From Jeotgalibacillus aurantiacus (GTDB lineage Bacteria; Bacillota; Bacilli; Bacillales; Jeotgalibacillaceae), in NCBI RefSeq assembly GCF_020595125.1, contig NZ_JACNMS010000001.1, positions 186,001-250,000 on the forward strand: DNA of 64,000 bases, written 5' to 3'. Under the pieces are notes generated by a model. That model saw only the letters and a program-made list of their open reading frames with translations, was not told the origin of the DNA and ran no database searches. A program made the position numbers and the translations under genes. Of the stretch, positions 1-8,055 are shown one piece after another (within the stretch, counting starts at the first letter, position 1; each line of letters opens with the position of its first letter).

Positions 1-511
1 CCAAGTCATTAAAATCAGGCAATTCATTCATTGAAGCGAGGGCTTCATCCTCAAGTCCCAATGCTCTTACCAAAACACCTGAAACCCATAATCTTGTAGC
101 AGGTTTATAAGGATTGACAACTGTTTCTTGCATTTCAAAAAGTCCGTTTTCAAGTGCTACAGCCACATACCCTTTGACGTTGTCCGGTAAAGCTTTTGCA
201 TCCTTGAATTGTAGTGTTATTTCATCTGGATTCATAGCCTTAGCTTCATCCTCAAGCCCTAATAACCTGACAGCAGTAATGATTGTCTGCATTCTCAGAA
301 CCGGTGCGTTAGGCTTAAATGTTCCATCTTCATATCCCTGAAAAATTCCCTTTTCCTTCATCCGTCCAATCGAATCCTTAACCCACTCAAGCTTTTCTGT
401 ATCCTTAAAATCAATACTAATCGTCTCCCGATCCTCTTCAGCGAAAACCGGAGCCTGATACAATCCAAAAACAAGTAAAGCAATCATAAACGAAACCAAA
501 ACTTTTTTCAT
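1..511 (-). CDS. SLH-domain surface protein, N-terminal part (cut by window start)
   Basis: The reading frame is open from the ATG at 511 to the window edge (170 codons), so the C-terminus is missing. It begins with a signal peptide (MKKVLVSFMIALLVFGLYQA, then an AxA-like VFAEED cleavage region). Two SLH-like repeats follow, with phrases such as WVKDSIGRMKEKGIFQGYED and GTFKPNAPVLRMQTIITAV, then VKGYVAVALENGLFEM. SLH modules bind pyruvylated secondary wall polymer, so this is probably an exported, wall-anchored protein. An AGGAGG-like site (complement of cctcccc near 518-524) precedes the start. What follows the SLH repeats is unknown. Confidence 0.85.
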   Translation of the reverse strand, partial: MKKVLVSFMIALLVFGLYQAPVFAEEDRETISIDFKDTEKLEWVKDSIGRMKEKGIFQGYEDGTFKPNAPVLRMQTIITAVRLLGLEDEAKAMNPDEITLQFKDAKALPDNVKGYVAVALENGLFEMQETVVNPYKPATRLWVSGVLVRALGLEDEALASMNELPDFNDL

Positions 512-614
512 CGAATACCTCCCCGAATGAATTTTTGAGACTTAAATCCTATTTTATATAAGGATAGTCACATTTATTAATTTAAAAAAGAGTATAAAGG
601 AGTGTTTTTGATTA

Positions 615-686
615 AGGAGTGCGGAGCGCCCGTTCCTTTTTTAATAAAAAGACAGAGCTGCTGTTTTGAAAGCCCGCTCCGTTCCC
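615..686. repeat. REPIN-like palindrome, degenerate copy
   Basis: Left arm GTGCGGAGCGCCCGTTCC and right arm GCCCGCTCCGTTCCC surround a centre containing AGACAGAGC. This matches the GGGGACGGAGC...GCTCCGTCCCC family seen at many gene junctions to the right, with substitutions in both ends. It lies between the SLH gene and the next minus-strand gene. Confidence 0.7.
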
Positions 687-690
687 ATTC

Positions 691-987
691 TCATCTAACC
701 CCACCAGCATATAGATAAAGTAGCAACATCACTAAAGAAAACATAATCGCTCCTAAGCTAACAGGTATCTTTATTTTCTTTGTCAATAACCAGTAAGCAA
801 CATAACAGATGATGCTCATAGCGGCCGTGAATGGAATGATAGTTAAGTATATGTACAGACTTATGATTACCGATTCCAATAGCGGTTGTTCCAGCCTGTC
901 ATTATTATGAAAATATGTAACCACTAAAAATTGATATACGAGCGAGCATAATAGAAAAATACCGGAAAACTTAAGTAACCTAATCAC
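691..987 (-). CDS. Small multi-pass membrane protein, unknown function
   Basis: A 98-aa protein with a GTG start at 987, preceded by AGAAGGGAT. Three hydrophobic stretches are visible: residues about 8-25 (FSGIFLLCSLVYQFLVV), 40-65 (SVIISLYIYLTIIPFTAAMS and following) and 76-94 (VSLGAIMFSLVMLLLYLY). No catalytic motif is recognisable. It ends beside a REPIN-like palindrome. The family is not recognised; it could be part of a local set of lineage-specific small membrane proteins. Confidence 0.6.
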   Translation of the reverse strand: MIRLLKFSGIFLLCSLVYQFLVVTYFHNNDRLEQPLLESVIISLYIYLTIIPFTAAMSIICYVAYWLLTKKIKIPVSLGAIMFSLVMLLLYLYAGGVR

Positions 988-1098
988 AGTTATCCCTTCT
1001 CACCAGTTAAATTCGATTCCATAATACTCCTTAATCACTTTGTTCAAAACCGGGTGTGACTTCGTATGGTCCAGCTCAATAGGAAGAAAATCATTTGA

Positions 1099-1623
1099 TC
1101 AGTCGTTTTGTTTGACTGAAAATCCTGTATATGTAAGATTAACTGGATCATTGGACAAGATCACTGACCTGTGATGTTGAACACATTGCATAGCGATCTC
1201 ACTGCGATTTCCCTCTTCATTCACAAAATAAAAAGCATAGTTTATTGGAATACCGGGCTGAATACTTGAAATTAAATCAGGTGAGGAAGTCGCATAATAA
1301 CCTTCTTCATTGATAGAATAAGTAACATTCAATTCATCCTCAAATTCCGTGGGCTCAGCAGATGCCAAGTCATTTACCACAACGAATTCCCCGGAAAAAT
1401 GCTCAGGTATCAAAAATGTCACCGTCCCCTCTCTTATCGGGTCCATCTCCGATAACAATTCATCTTCCTTCATCTCTACTTCCACTGCTTCTCCTTTTAC
1501 TGAACTGTCATTACCATTCCCCAAAAACATATTCAAAGGAAAATACAATAAAATAAATGAAAAAGCAAAAATCAAAACACCAAATCCCAACAAAACATGC
1601 CAGAAATCAAACAACCTCTTCAC
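1099..1623 (-). CDS. Membrane-anchored hypothetical protein
   Basis: A 174-aa protein with a GTG start at 1623 and an upstream AGAGGGA site. One strong N-terminal transmembrane segment (about residues 8-32, WHVLLGFGVLIFAFSFILLY) is followed by an acidic extracellular domain of about 140 residues rich in beta-type sequence. There is no lipobox cysteine and no enzyme motif. It most likely sits on the outer face of the membrane. Function not recognised. Confidence 0.6.
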   Translation of the reverse strand: MKRLFDFWHVLLGFGVLIFAFSFILLYFPLNMFLGNGNDSSVKGEAVEVEMKEDELLSEMDPIREGTVTFLIPEHFSGEFVVVNDLASAEPTEFEDELNVTYSINEEGYYATSSPDLISSIQPGIPINYAFYFVNEEGNRSEIAMQCVQHHRSVILSNDPVNLTYTGFSVKQND

Positions 1624-1717
1624 AACAATCCCTCTTTTCCAAATTTCTCTTTTTATCGTAACATAACTGACATATAAACAGAAGATAGTTTGTGAAGTTT
1701 TTCACAATAAAGATAGT

Positions 1718-1791
1718 GGGGACGGAGCGCCCGTTCCTTTTTAGCAAGAAAGGGACAGAGATGGTGAAAAGACACACCCGCTCCGTCCCCC
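1718..1791. repeat. REPIN-like palindrome, full copy
   Basis: Begins GGGGACGGAGCGCCCGTTCC and ends ACACCCGCTCCGTCCCC, with AGGGACAGAG in the centre. It lies between two minus-strand genes, directly after the stop at 1795, where it could also act as a terminator or mRNA 3'-end stabiliser. Confidence 0.85.
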
Positions 1792-1794
1792 TCT

Positions 1795-2274
1795 TCAAAA
1801 ATCACTCTTAAAAAAAGGCTGTAATTTCATCTCTTCTATGATCAATTTCATAGAAGTCACATGCCGAGAAGCTAATTCTTCATCAATGACTTTTATTAAA
1901 TGGTCACGAAGCACTGGATCCAAAGTGTTCTCTGTTCGAGATGTTTGAATATAGTCCCTATCTATGTTCTTTAGAAAATCAAGAAGCTGAATATACACAT
2001 TGGGAAATTCCTTTTTCAACCGGTCTCTATTTCGCAAAATACTCCCAACGTGTTGATCAAATTCATCATCCTTATAAATAACAAAACTGCATGTAGCATC
2101 CCAGTTTCCCATGAGAACTAAAAAAGCAGCAAAGGAGTATCTTCTTACTTCAATATCTGGATGATCAAAATATTCATAGTATTGTTTTTTCGGTAATGGA
2201 TGTGGCGTATCAAAATATCCGATTGGAAAGCTATTCAATCCAATTTTAACCTCTTTTACAAAATTCTCTTCCAT
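1795..2274 (-). CDS. Hypothetical cytosolic protein
   Basis: A 159-aa soluble protein with no signal peptide or membrane segment. The start is placed at the ATG at 2274 (MEENFVKEVK) because AAGGAGG lies just upstream at 2280-2286; an upstream in-frame ATG at 2289 would put that site inside the gene. Aromatic-rich phrases (KKQYYEYFDHPDIEVRRYSF) and a charged C-terminal helix are visible. The pattern DIEVRRYSFAAFLVL could suggest a HEAT-like or immunity-type helical fold, but that is a guess. Function not recognised. Confidence 0.6.
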   Translation of the reverse strand: MEENFVKEVKIGLNSFPIGYFDTPHPLPKKQYYEYFDHPDIEVRRYSFAAFLVLMGNWDATCSFVIYKDDEFDQHVGSILRNRDRLKKEFPNVYIQLLDFLKNIDRDYIQTSRTENTLDPVLRDHLIKVIDEELASRHVTSMKLIIEEMKLQPFFKSDF

Positions 2275-2441
2275 GATGTCCTCCTTCATATGTTCTAATT
2301 GGCTGGATCGCTTTGAAAGGATGATTAATTATTTGCCAAATTTTTATTCAAGTTTAACATTGTTTTAATTGTAACTTTTTTACTCTCTGAAGCAACTAAT
2401 CGTTATACAAAACAACCAATATGTTTTAGAGGAGGAAAATC

Positions 2442-2903
2442 ATGAAGTATATCCCCGCTTTATTCGCACTTTTTTTGCTGGCAGAATGCAGTCCAAAGTA
2501 TATGGAACAGGATGATATAGTAAAAGAATCTGTTACACCGGACCAATCCCTTAACATCTATTTAGAAGAAAAATATGCGGACAGCTTCAACTGGTCTTTA
2601 AACGAAGGGGAAAAACACGAATTTACTGCTACTTCTGCAACTTACCCAGAACTAATCGAGTCCTATCAACAACTCGGCATTGATATACAATCATTTGCGG
2701 GTCAAACACTATACTCCCACTCATACCCCTTGAGCGAAACTTGCATCCAAAATAACGGAGACACACAAACCTTCTCACTCATCGTGTACGAAGACCAACA
2801 GGGAACCTATCTGGCAGACTTTATCCAGCACAACGATTCTGTACCTGGCGGGATTAAGACAGCAAGCGTGGAGGAGGTTATGACATCAATTGATTGCGAA
2901 TAG
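2442..2903 (+). CDS. Probable small exported lipoprotein
   Basis: A 153-aa protein with a good ribosome site (AGAGGAGGAAAATC before ATG). The N-terminus (MKYIPALFALFLLAECSPKY) is a short lipoprotein-like signal with cysteine 16. The residue before the cysteine is glutamate (LAEC), which is unusual for a lipobox, so lipidation is uncertain. The mature part is acidic and has two further cysteines. No family recognised. The stop codon abuts a REPIN-like palindrome. Confidence 0.6.
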   Translation: MKYIPALFALFLLAECSPKYMEQDDIVKESVTPDQSLNIYLEEKYADSFNWSLNEGEKHEFTATSATYPELIESYQQLGIDIQSFAGQTLYSHSYPLSETCIQNNGDTQTFSLIVYEDQQGTYLADFIQHNDSVPGGIKTASVEEVMTSIDCE

Positions 2904-2977
2904 GGGGACGGAGCCGGTGTTCCTTTTCACCAGCTCTGTCCCCCCTATATGAAAAAGAAACGCCCGCTCCGTCCCCC
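2903..2977. repeat. REPIN-like palindrome between convergent genes
   Basis: GGGGGACGGAGCCGGTGTTCC at the left and CGCCCGCTCCGTCCCCC at the right, with a central AGCTCTGTCCCCCC. It fills the whole gap between the convergent genes ending at 2903 and 2977, so a terminator role for both is likely. Confidence 0.85.
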
Positions 2978-4494
2978 TATAAAACACCAAACATCCTAAA
3001 CTGCCCAATCTCCTTCACTTTCCTCACTTTCACAGGAAGGGCTTTAAAAAACCGTTCGAGATATTCGTAGTCTTTATGGGTGACGGTGACTTGGGCTGGC
3101 ATGGCGTTTTGTTCGATGACCATTTTACAGAAGGCGTCTTGCAGGGCAAGGGGTTTCGGGATGGGCCCGTATGTCTCGTTGACTAAAAACAGTCCGCTTT
3201 TTTTCGAATAGCCTGCAACGATCAGTCCGAAGAATGGTCGGTCACCACGTTTTTCGACGATTGGCTGCCTGGTGTAAGTCCCTCCAAATTCGATATGATC
3301 ATCCACAATCGGGATCGACTGCAGCTGCTTAATGAGGAGTTCATTTTCAACACTTTGCTGTTCCTCTTCAAGCATCCGGTCAAACTCCGTAATTTCAACG
3401 CCGTGTTCTTCATAGAAACCATCGCCCGCCACACGAGTGTACATATAACCTGTTTCAAAAGGGGCGATGACTTCAAGGCCCTCACGAATTCTTTTCGTCA
3501 CATCAAGCACGTGCCGCACAACAAATGTCACCAGGGACTCTTCATGCTCATTTATGTACCACGGAATATAGCCAGGCTCATAACTGCGGAACATCGGCCA
3601 TCTCCCTTTTCCTCTAAAGGAAATGCCAGTATCTTTTACCAAACCATAATCAATCGGATCAAGGTCGTTACGATCGTTAAATGTTGCTGTAATCGCAAAC
3701 TGCTTATACCTATAGTCCTCATCATCTTCTCTAAATAGCGAACTCAACGTGCGCCATCCCTCCATCGAAGGATAAATAGCAAGACCTTTTTCCATTCCTG
3801 CCGCACCCATGACAGAGACAAACACCATAAATCCCTGCTGATCAATTGCGAACACCTGATCAGAATGTAGCACTTCCCAAGGAGCAGCTTTATGTAAATC
3901 CTTCATCAGCTGAATGAGATCATAACTCGGCTCCATCACTTCTTCACCCTCTGTTTCAGGATCAAAAAAGGAATCGTAGCTGCCTAATGTTTGATGGTAT
4001 CCCTGAGAAAACAAATCATTAATCTCTTTTAATAACTCATCATTTGGAATTCGCCCAGCATCATTTACTTCTCCCCTGGAATCCTCAGCTGGAGCTGTTC
4101 CCATCACTTCCAAACAATACGGCACCACTTTACTCTCATCATGATCATATATATGCTCAACCACAATCTCATGCGCCCAGTCATCACCAAAATCATAAAT
4201 ATAAACAGCGTGATCATTCACGCGATTTAACCAATCCCCAACAATTTCATCCTTTTCCTTAAGCTTAGAGGGATCCTCATACAAAGGATCATCGTCCTCC
4301 ATCCCAATAGACCTTTCATTCTCCAGCCCATTAGATTGATAAATCATAAAATGATGCAAATGCGAATTCGTCCAATCAAACGCCACCTGCAACACCTCAT
4401 GCAACTCAAGAAAACTCATCCGGTCATCAACACGAATCCTTCTCCAGACCGGTTTTTCTTCATATAGCAAAGTTACTTTTAGTTCTAGAATCAT
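2977..4494 (-). CDS. PRiA4-ORF3-like domain protein
   Basis: A 505-aa soluble protein. The N-terminal ~190 residues match the plasmid pRiA4b ORF-3-like family: LKVTLLYEEKPVWRRIRV, then LHEVLQVAFDWTNSHLHHF, then YIYDFGDDWAHEIVVE. The C-terminal ~300 residues form a second, less familiar region containing GYMYTRVAGDGFYEEHGVEI and a final domain similar to those often fused to PRiA4-ORF3 proteins. The molecular function of this family is not established; it is frequent in accessory regions. The start at 4494 is preceded by AAGGAGGCTAACTCT. Confidence in the N-terminal domain is good; the role is unknown. Confidence 0.75.
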   Translation of the reverse strand: MILELKVTLLYEEKPVWRRIRVDDRMSFLELHEVLQVAFDWTNSHLHHFMIYQSNGLENERSIGMEDDDPLYEDPSKLKEKDEIVGDWLNRVNDHAVYIYDFGDDWAHEIVVEHIYDHDESKVVPYCLEVMGTAPAEDSRGEVNDAGRIPNDELLKEINDLFSQGYHQTLGSYDSFFDPETEGEEVMEPSYDLIQLMKDLHKAAPWEVLHSDQVFAIDQQGFMVFVSVMGAAGMEKGLAIYPSMEGWRTLSSLFREDDEDYRYKQFAITATFNDRNDLDPIDYGLVKDTGISFRGKGRWPMFRSYEPGYIPWYINEHEESLVTFVVRHVLDVTKRIREGLEVIAPFETGYMYTRVAGDGFYEEHGVEITEFDRMLEEEQQSVENELLIKQLQSIPIVDDHIEFGGTYTRQPIVEKRGDRPFFGLIVAGYSKKSGLFLVNETYGPIPKPLALQDAFCKMVIEQNAMPAQVTVTHKDYEYLERFFKALPVKVRKVKEIGQFRMFGVL

Positions 4495-4527
4495 AGAGTT
4501 AGCCTCCTTTTTAGATTCATTATAACA

Positions 4528-4602
4528 GGGGGACGGAGCCGTTGTTCCTTTTCACCAGCTCTGTCCCCACTAATTCAAAAAGAACGGCCGCTCCGTCCCC
4601 CC
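4528..4602. repeat. REPIN-like palindrome between divergent genes
   Basis: Left GGGGGACGGAGCCGTTGTTCC, right GAACGGCCGCTCCGTCCCCCC, centre CAGCTCTGTCCCC. Unlike most copies it lies between divergent starts (4494 minus and 4676 plus), just upstream of the MerR-type promoter. Confidence 0.85.
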
Positions 4603-4610
4603 AGTTTCTC

Positions 4611-4642
4611 TTGACCCTCACATTAATGTTACAGTTTAAAAT
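4611..4642 (+). promoter_or_regulatory. MerR-type promoter with central dyad
   Basis: A -35 hexamer TTGACC at 4611-4616 and a -10 TAAAAT at 4637-4642 are separated by 20 bp. The spacer contains the perfect palindrome ACATTAATGT (4620-4629). An overlong spacer with a central dyad is the hallmark of promoters controlled by MerR-family activators, and the first gene downstream encodes one, so autoregulation is likely. Confidence 0.65.
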
Positions 4643-4675
4643 AAATATACATTCTTATGAAAGAAGGCATATGTC

Positions 4676-5044
4676 ATGAAGATTGGTGAATTATCAAGGC
4701 TGACAGGGGTGAGTGTCCGGTCTCTGAGGTATTATGAGGAGCAGGGAATATTGATGGCTACCCGGTTGGCTAATGGATATCGTGTTTTCAATTCATCGGC
4801 TGTGGAGCAGGTGAAAACGATCAGGTTTTATTTGGAGTTAGGGCTTTCTATTGAACAGATTTCAGGATTTTTGCATTGTGTTCTGCAAAATAGGGAGTCT
4901 TTTTGTAAGGAAGTGCTTCCGGTTTATGAACAAAAGCTTGAGGAGATTGATAAACAGATCGAAACGCTTCAAATGATCCGCTCTAATTTACTGGAACGCG
5001 TGGCAGCCTTTCAACATGAGAGTAATAATGAAACGGGGGAATAA
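4676..5044 (+). CDS. MerR-family transcriptional regulator
   Basis: A 122-aa protein. The N-terminal winged helix is classic: MKIGELSRLTGVSVRSLRYY, then EEQGILMATRLANGYRVF, then a dimerising coiled coil (EQKLEEIDKQIETLQMIRSN). Only one cysteine pair candidate is visible (FLHCVLQ...SFCKEV), not a typical metal-binding C-terminus; it might respond to redox, but this is inference. It is followed after 2 bp by a thioredoxin gene in the same operon, which fits control of a thiol-stress response. The ribosome site is weak (AGAAGG). Confidence 0.88.
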   Translation: MKIGELSRLTGVSVRSLRYYEEQGILMATRLANGYRVFNSSAVEQVKTIRFYLELGLSIEQISGFLHCVLQNRESFCKEVLPVYEQKLEEIDKQIETLQMIRSNLLERVAAFQHESNNETGE

Positions 5045-5046
5045 AA

Positions 5047-5355
5047 ATGTTAGAGCTAACTAAAGAATCATTTAACAACGAAGTGAAAAAAGACATCGTA
5101 CTGGTCGATTTCGGTGCATCCTGGTGCCCTCCATGCCGCATGCAGGAACCGGTGTTAGAAGAGCTGTTAGAAGAACTAAGCGACAGGGTTTCGATCAACA
5201 AAGTCGACACCGACGCTCAACCTGAACTGGCCTCACAATTCAGCATTATGGGATTGCCCACTCTATTGTTATTTAAAAAAGGACAGCTTAAGGAAACCAT
5301 GAGAGGGTTTCACACGAAGGAACAAATTTTGAGAAAGATTGAAGAGGTTTATTGA
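5047..5355 (+). CDS. Thioredoxin-like protein
   Basis: A 102-aa thioredoxin-fold protein with the active site WCPPC (residues about 26-30, in GASWCPPCRMQEP) and the cis-proline region GLPTLLLFKKG. Length equals a standard thioredoxin. The dithiol reduces disulfides in cytosolic proteins. The active site is CPPC rather than the usual CGPC, which normally shifts the redox potential, so it may serve a specialised partner. It is the second gene of a MerR-thioredoxin operon. Confidence 0.9.
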   Translation: MLELTKESFNNEVKKDIVLVDFGASWCPPCRMQEPVLEELLEELSDRVSINKVDTDAQPELASQFSIMGLPTLLLFKKGQLKETMRGFHTKEQILRKIEEVY

Positions 5356-5359
5356 AAGA

Positions 5360-5433
5360 GGGGACGGAGCCGGTGTTCCTTTTCACCAGCTATGTCCCCC
5401 CTACATAAAAAAGGAACGGCCGCTCCGTCCCCC
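5360..5433. repeat. REPIN-like palindrome between convergent genes
   Basis: Left GGGGACGGAGCCGGTGTTCC, right GGAACGGCCGCTCCGTCCCCC, centre ACCAGCTATGTCCCCCC. It fills the gap between the thioredoxin stop (5355) and the next convergent stop (5436). Confidence 0.85.
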
Positions 5434-5435
5434 AG

Positions 5436-6065
5436 TCAATTCACATCATGCACCTTGTTTTTCTTCTTATACAAATCATCCAACGCCGGCTGAAGTAAAA
5501 ACGGCGTTCCAAATGGTAAGATAGCTGTTTCGTAGATAACCCCACTGGTGATGACTATATCGATTTCTTCGGTGTCAGGGTTGTATCTTAAGGTTAGATT
5601 GAAGGTGTCTTCTCCTGCCTTGGTGTTGATGTCTCCTTTATAACTTCCTTCGTAGATGGTTGAGCCGTCATCGAGTTGGACTTTGTACATCTCTCCATTA
5701 CCGTTCAGGTCGAAGTTTCCGTCTGTTGAAAGGATAGTCCCTTCCACTTCTGTTTCATAGAGGCTTCCATTCTGTGATTCAATTAGAGTAATAAAATTGT
5801 TAAATTCAATTTCCAATTGAGTTCCTTCTAAATCTGTTCCCAGTTTCTCATCATTTTTTTCTGACAGGAGAGGACTGTTATCGAGAACCATCTGGAGATA
5901 TTCCATATTTAAGTCGAGTTCAAATTGCATTTTCTCTGTAGCGGATTCAAGTACTGCAGCTTCATCAGAAGACGCCTCTTTCACTTCACTTTCCGACAAT
6001 TCGCCCGAGCATCCCGCAAGCAGCATAGCCAGCACAGAACCACACACAATCTTCTTAGATTTCAT
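5436..6065 (-). CDS. Exported lipoprotein, unknown function
   Basis: A 209-aa protein. The start is placed at the ATG at 6065 (MKSKKIVCGSVLAMLLAGCS) because GGAGGG lies seven bases upstream; a further in-frame ATG at 6080 would place that site inside the gene. A clear lipobox LAGC (cysteine near residue 19) marks it as a lipoprotein on the outer membrane face. The mature part is acidic with repeated beta-type phrases (GTILSTDGNFDLNGNGEMYK, STIYEGSYKGDINTKAGEDT). No known family is recognised. Confidence 0.75.
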   Translation of the reverse strand: MKSKKIVCGSVLAMLLAGCSGELSESEVKEASSDEAAVLESATEKMQFELDLNMEYLQMVLDNSPLLSEKNDEKLGTDLEGTQLEIEFNNFITLIESQNGSLYETEVEGTILSTDGNFDLNGNGEMYKVQLDDGSTIYEGSYKGDINTKAGEDTFNLTLRYNPDTEEIDIVITSGVIYETAILPFGTPFLLQPALDDLYKKKNKVHDVN

Positions 6066-6352
6066 CACTTTTCCCTCCATTTATCTCAGTAAAATCACAC
6101 AAATGATATAGCTCCATTATACTCTAATAAAGGAAAAAATTATCATTTGACTTAAAAACCAATAGTGAATACACCACTTTTATGTAAATATATACATTCG
6201 CCAGCGCGTATCCTATCCATTATTTTAAATGACAAAACATTTCTACCAGGCAGAATATCGATACATAAATCATTATTTATTATCTTTTATTGTAAAAAAG
6301 AGCTATTCTATTTTATAGGTATTATGTCTTAAAAAATTTACAAGGAGGAGTT

Positions 6353-6604
6353 ATGATGAAAAATCCGGGTATCGCAGCACTTCTTAGTTTCTTTTGGACG
6401 GGTCTTGGACAAATTTATAATGGTCATATTATGAAAGGCGTCCTCATGATCGGGCTTCAGATTGTTAATGCACTATTATTCTTTTTGCTTATTGGGTTTA
6501 TTACTTATCCGATCGTCTGGGTTTGGGGACTCTATGATGCTTATAAGAGCGCTGAGAGAATTAATCAGGAACAAACGAGGCTTCAGAATACAACGGCTAT
6601 TTAA
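6353..6604 (+). CDS. TM2-domain-like small membrane protein
   Basis: Up to 83 aa. Two adjacent ATG codons (6353 and 6356) follow AAGGAGGAGTT; the second gives better spacing. The sequence MKNPGIAALLSFFWTGLGQI, YNGHIMKGVLMIGLQ and YPIVWVWGLYDAYKSAERIN is the pattern of TM2-type proteins: two membrane segments joined by a short turn, with a WxxxDAY motif at the end of the second helix. Function of the family in bacteria is poorly defined. A rho-independent terminator follows. Confidence 0.75.
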   Translation: MMKNPGIAALLSFFWTGLGQIYNGHIMKGVLMIGLQIVNALLFFLLIGFITYPIVWVWGLYDAYKSAERINQEQTRLQNTTAI

Positions 6605-6610
6605 GAAAAA

Positions 6611-6646
6611 AAGAGAGCAGTTCACAATGTGCTGTTCTCTTTTTTC
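6611..6646 (+). terminator. Rho-independent terminator after the TM2-like gene
   Basis: Stem AAGAGAGCAG / CTGTTCTCTT (one G-T pair) with loop TTCACAATGTG, followed by a T run. It lies seven bases after the stop. Confidence 0.8.
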
Positions 6647-6728
6647 TATACAATCATTTAAGAACGATTTGACCAAATTATGTGTTGAATGATTCAAGTT
6701 TTAAAAAACTTCATACTCCACTATTTTT

Positions 6729-6920
6729 TCATTTGATAGTCCGAACACTCGTATAACCCGACACACAACTCCTGTAAATTAAATGCACACAAATGGTCGT
6801 CAATACAAAATCAGTAACGGGCGAATCGGTTTTCATAAAAATCGCAAGGGCATAAAAAATAGTAGCAGAAAGAAAGATGGTCATTCCTACGTGTAAGAAA
6901 GTCATATAAGTGCGATCCAT
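6729..6920 (-). CDS. Small two-pass membrane protein
   Basis: A 63-aa protein with ATG at 6920 (MDRTYMTFLHVGMTIFLSAT). An in-frame GTG at 6926 is possible, but AGGGGGA lies seven bases before the GTG and thirteen before the ATG, so the exact start is open. Two hydrophobic segments are visible (about 8-28 and 37-52). Function not recognised. Confidence 0.45.
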   Translation of the reverse strand: MDRTYMTFLHVGMTIFLSATIFYALAIFMKTDSPVTDFVLTTICVHLIYRSCVSGYTSVRTIK

Positions 6921-6976
6921 TAGCACTTCCCCCTAAATAATATAATTGATTTCAGACTACATCTCTTTTATAACTT

Positions 6977-7882
6977 TTATCGAAAAACTTTTATCCCATA
7001 AAATTCCAACACATACCGAGGCACAAAGAATCTCGCCGTCTTTAGCGGATCCACAATCTGGCTCACCTGAACCTGCCCGGTTGCGCTCATCAGCATGGTC
7101 AGCTCGGAAAGCGTTAAATCAGTATGTGGTTGAAGATAATCAATCATCAGTTCAACAGCCGTATCTGCCGCTTCATCCAGCGTTTCTTTAGAGACAAGCA
7201 CAGAAAGACCTTCTTCGTTTTCTAAAAACGGATAAGAAATCTCGGTACCTTTTATCACTTCAACCGTAATTTTGACCTTTGCCTGAATTTCAATCCCTGA
7301 AACGCTGATCTCACCGTCACCCATTGCGGCATGCAGGTCACCTAGTGACAGCAGCGCTCCTTCATGGAAAACCGGGAAATAAAGTGTCGCCCCAGTCGTT
7401 ACTTCCTTCGTATCCATATTTCCACCATGGGCGCCCGGCGTCCCGCATGAAATGCCTTCATTTTCAGGCGCCACTCCAATCACACCAATCATCGGGTTCA
7501 GCGGCAATACCAACCGGTCATTAAAAACCGCTTTTCCATCCTGAATCGGAATGATCTTCACCTGAAAATCCTCCATCCGGTGGCCCATCACACCAAGCCC
7601 CGGACCCGTCACCATCACACCGCGATCGCCAAGCTCAATATCATCGATCCGGACCTTCAGAATATCTCCCTTCTGCGCACCCTCCACAAAAATCGGACCC
7701 GTCGCAGGATTCACCTTATCCCAGTCAATCGCATTAAAATCCGTCATCTCCGACTTAATCTGATTCTCAAAACAGTCATATGTATCAATTTCAATCTGAT
7801 CGCTAGACCTAACCGTGAGCACAGGCGCATTGCTTTTATCCATTTTATAAACGAAATGCTCCCTCGCAAGATGTTTTGTCAT
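6977..7882 (-). CDS. Acetamidase/formamidase family protein
   Basis: A 301-aa protein starting at the ATG at 7882 (MTKHLAREHFVYKMDKSNAP), nine bases after AAAAGGAGTG; a GTG at 7891 is the alternative. It matches the FmdA/AmdA family throughout: NPATGPIFVEGAQKGDILKV, GVIGVAPENEGISCGTPGAH followed by GGNMDTKE, and LGDLHAAMGDGEISVSGIEI. These motifs carry the conserved acidic and histidine residues of the amidase fold. Members hydrolyse short aliphatic amides to ammonia and carboxylate. It appears to be a single-gene unit. The substrate cannot be told from sequence. Confidence 0.9.
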   Translation of the reverse strand: MTKHLAREHFVYKMDKSNAPVLTVRSSDQIEIDTYDCFENQIKSEMTDFNAIDWDKVNPATGPIFVEGAQKGDILKVRIDDIELGDRGVMVTGPGLGVMGHRMEDFQVKIIPIQDGKAVFNDRLVLPLNPMIGVIGVAPENEGISCGTPGAHGGNMDTKEVTTGATLYFPVFHEGALLSLGDLHAAMGDGEISVSGIEIQAKVKITVEVIKGTEISYPFLENEEGLSVLVSKETLDEAADTAVELMIDYLQPHTDLTLSELTMLMSATGQVQVSQIVDPLKTARFFVPRYVLEFYGIKVFR

Positions 7883-7950
7883 GTGAATCACTCCTTTTAA
7901 GAGTAGTTTACAGGAAAAGAGGAGGATTTTGAAATTTCTGATTTTAAGTC

Positions 7951-8051
7951 AGGGACGGAGCGGGTGTTCCTTTTTTGCATACCTTTCCCCTTTTGATCAA
8001 CAATATTAATAGGGACAGAGCCCGGCAAATGGCACACCCGCTCCGTCCCCC
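7951..8051. repeat. REPIN-like palindrome, long form
   Basis: Left AGGGACGGAGCGGGTGTTCC and right GGCACACCCGCTCCGTCCCCC, with a longer centre (TTTTGATCAACAATATTAAT, then AGGGACAGAGC). About 100 bp, longer than the ~74-bp class; the copy at 9949 shares the extended centre. It lies between two minus-strand genes. Confidence 0.85.
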
Positions 8052-8055
8052 TTCA

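Noticed and set aside
1607-1798. Minus-strand frame of 63 residues
   Set aside because: Composed mostly of a REPIN-like palindrome and the leader of the next gene.
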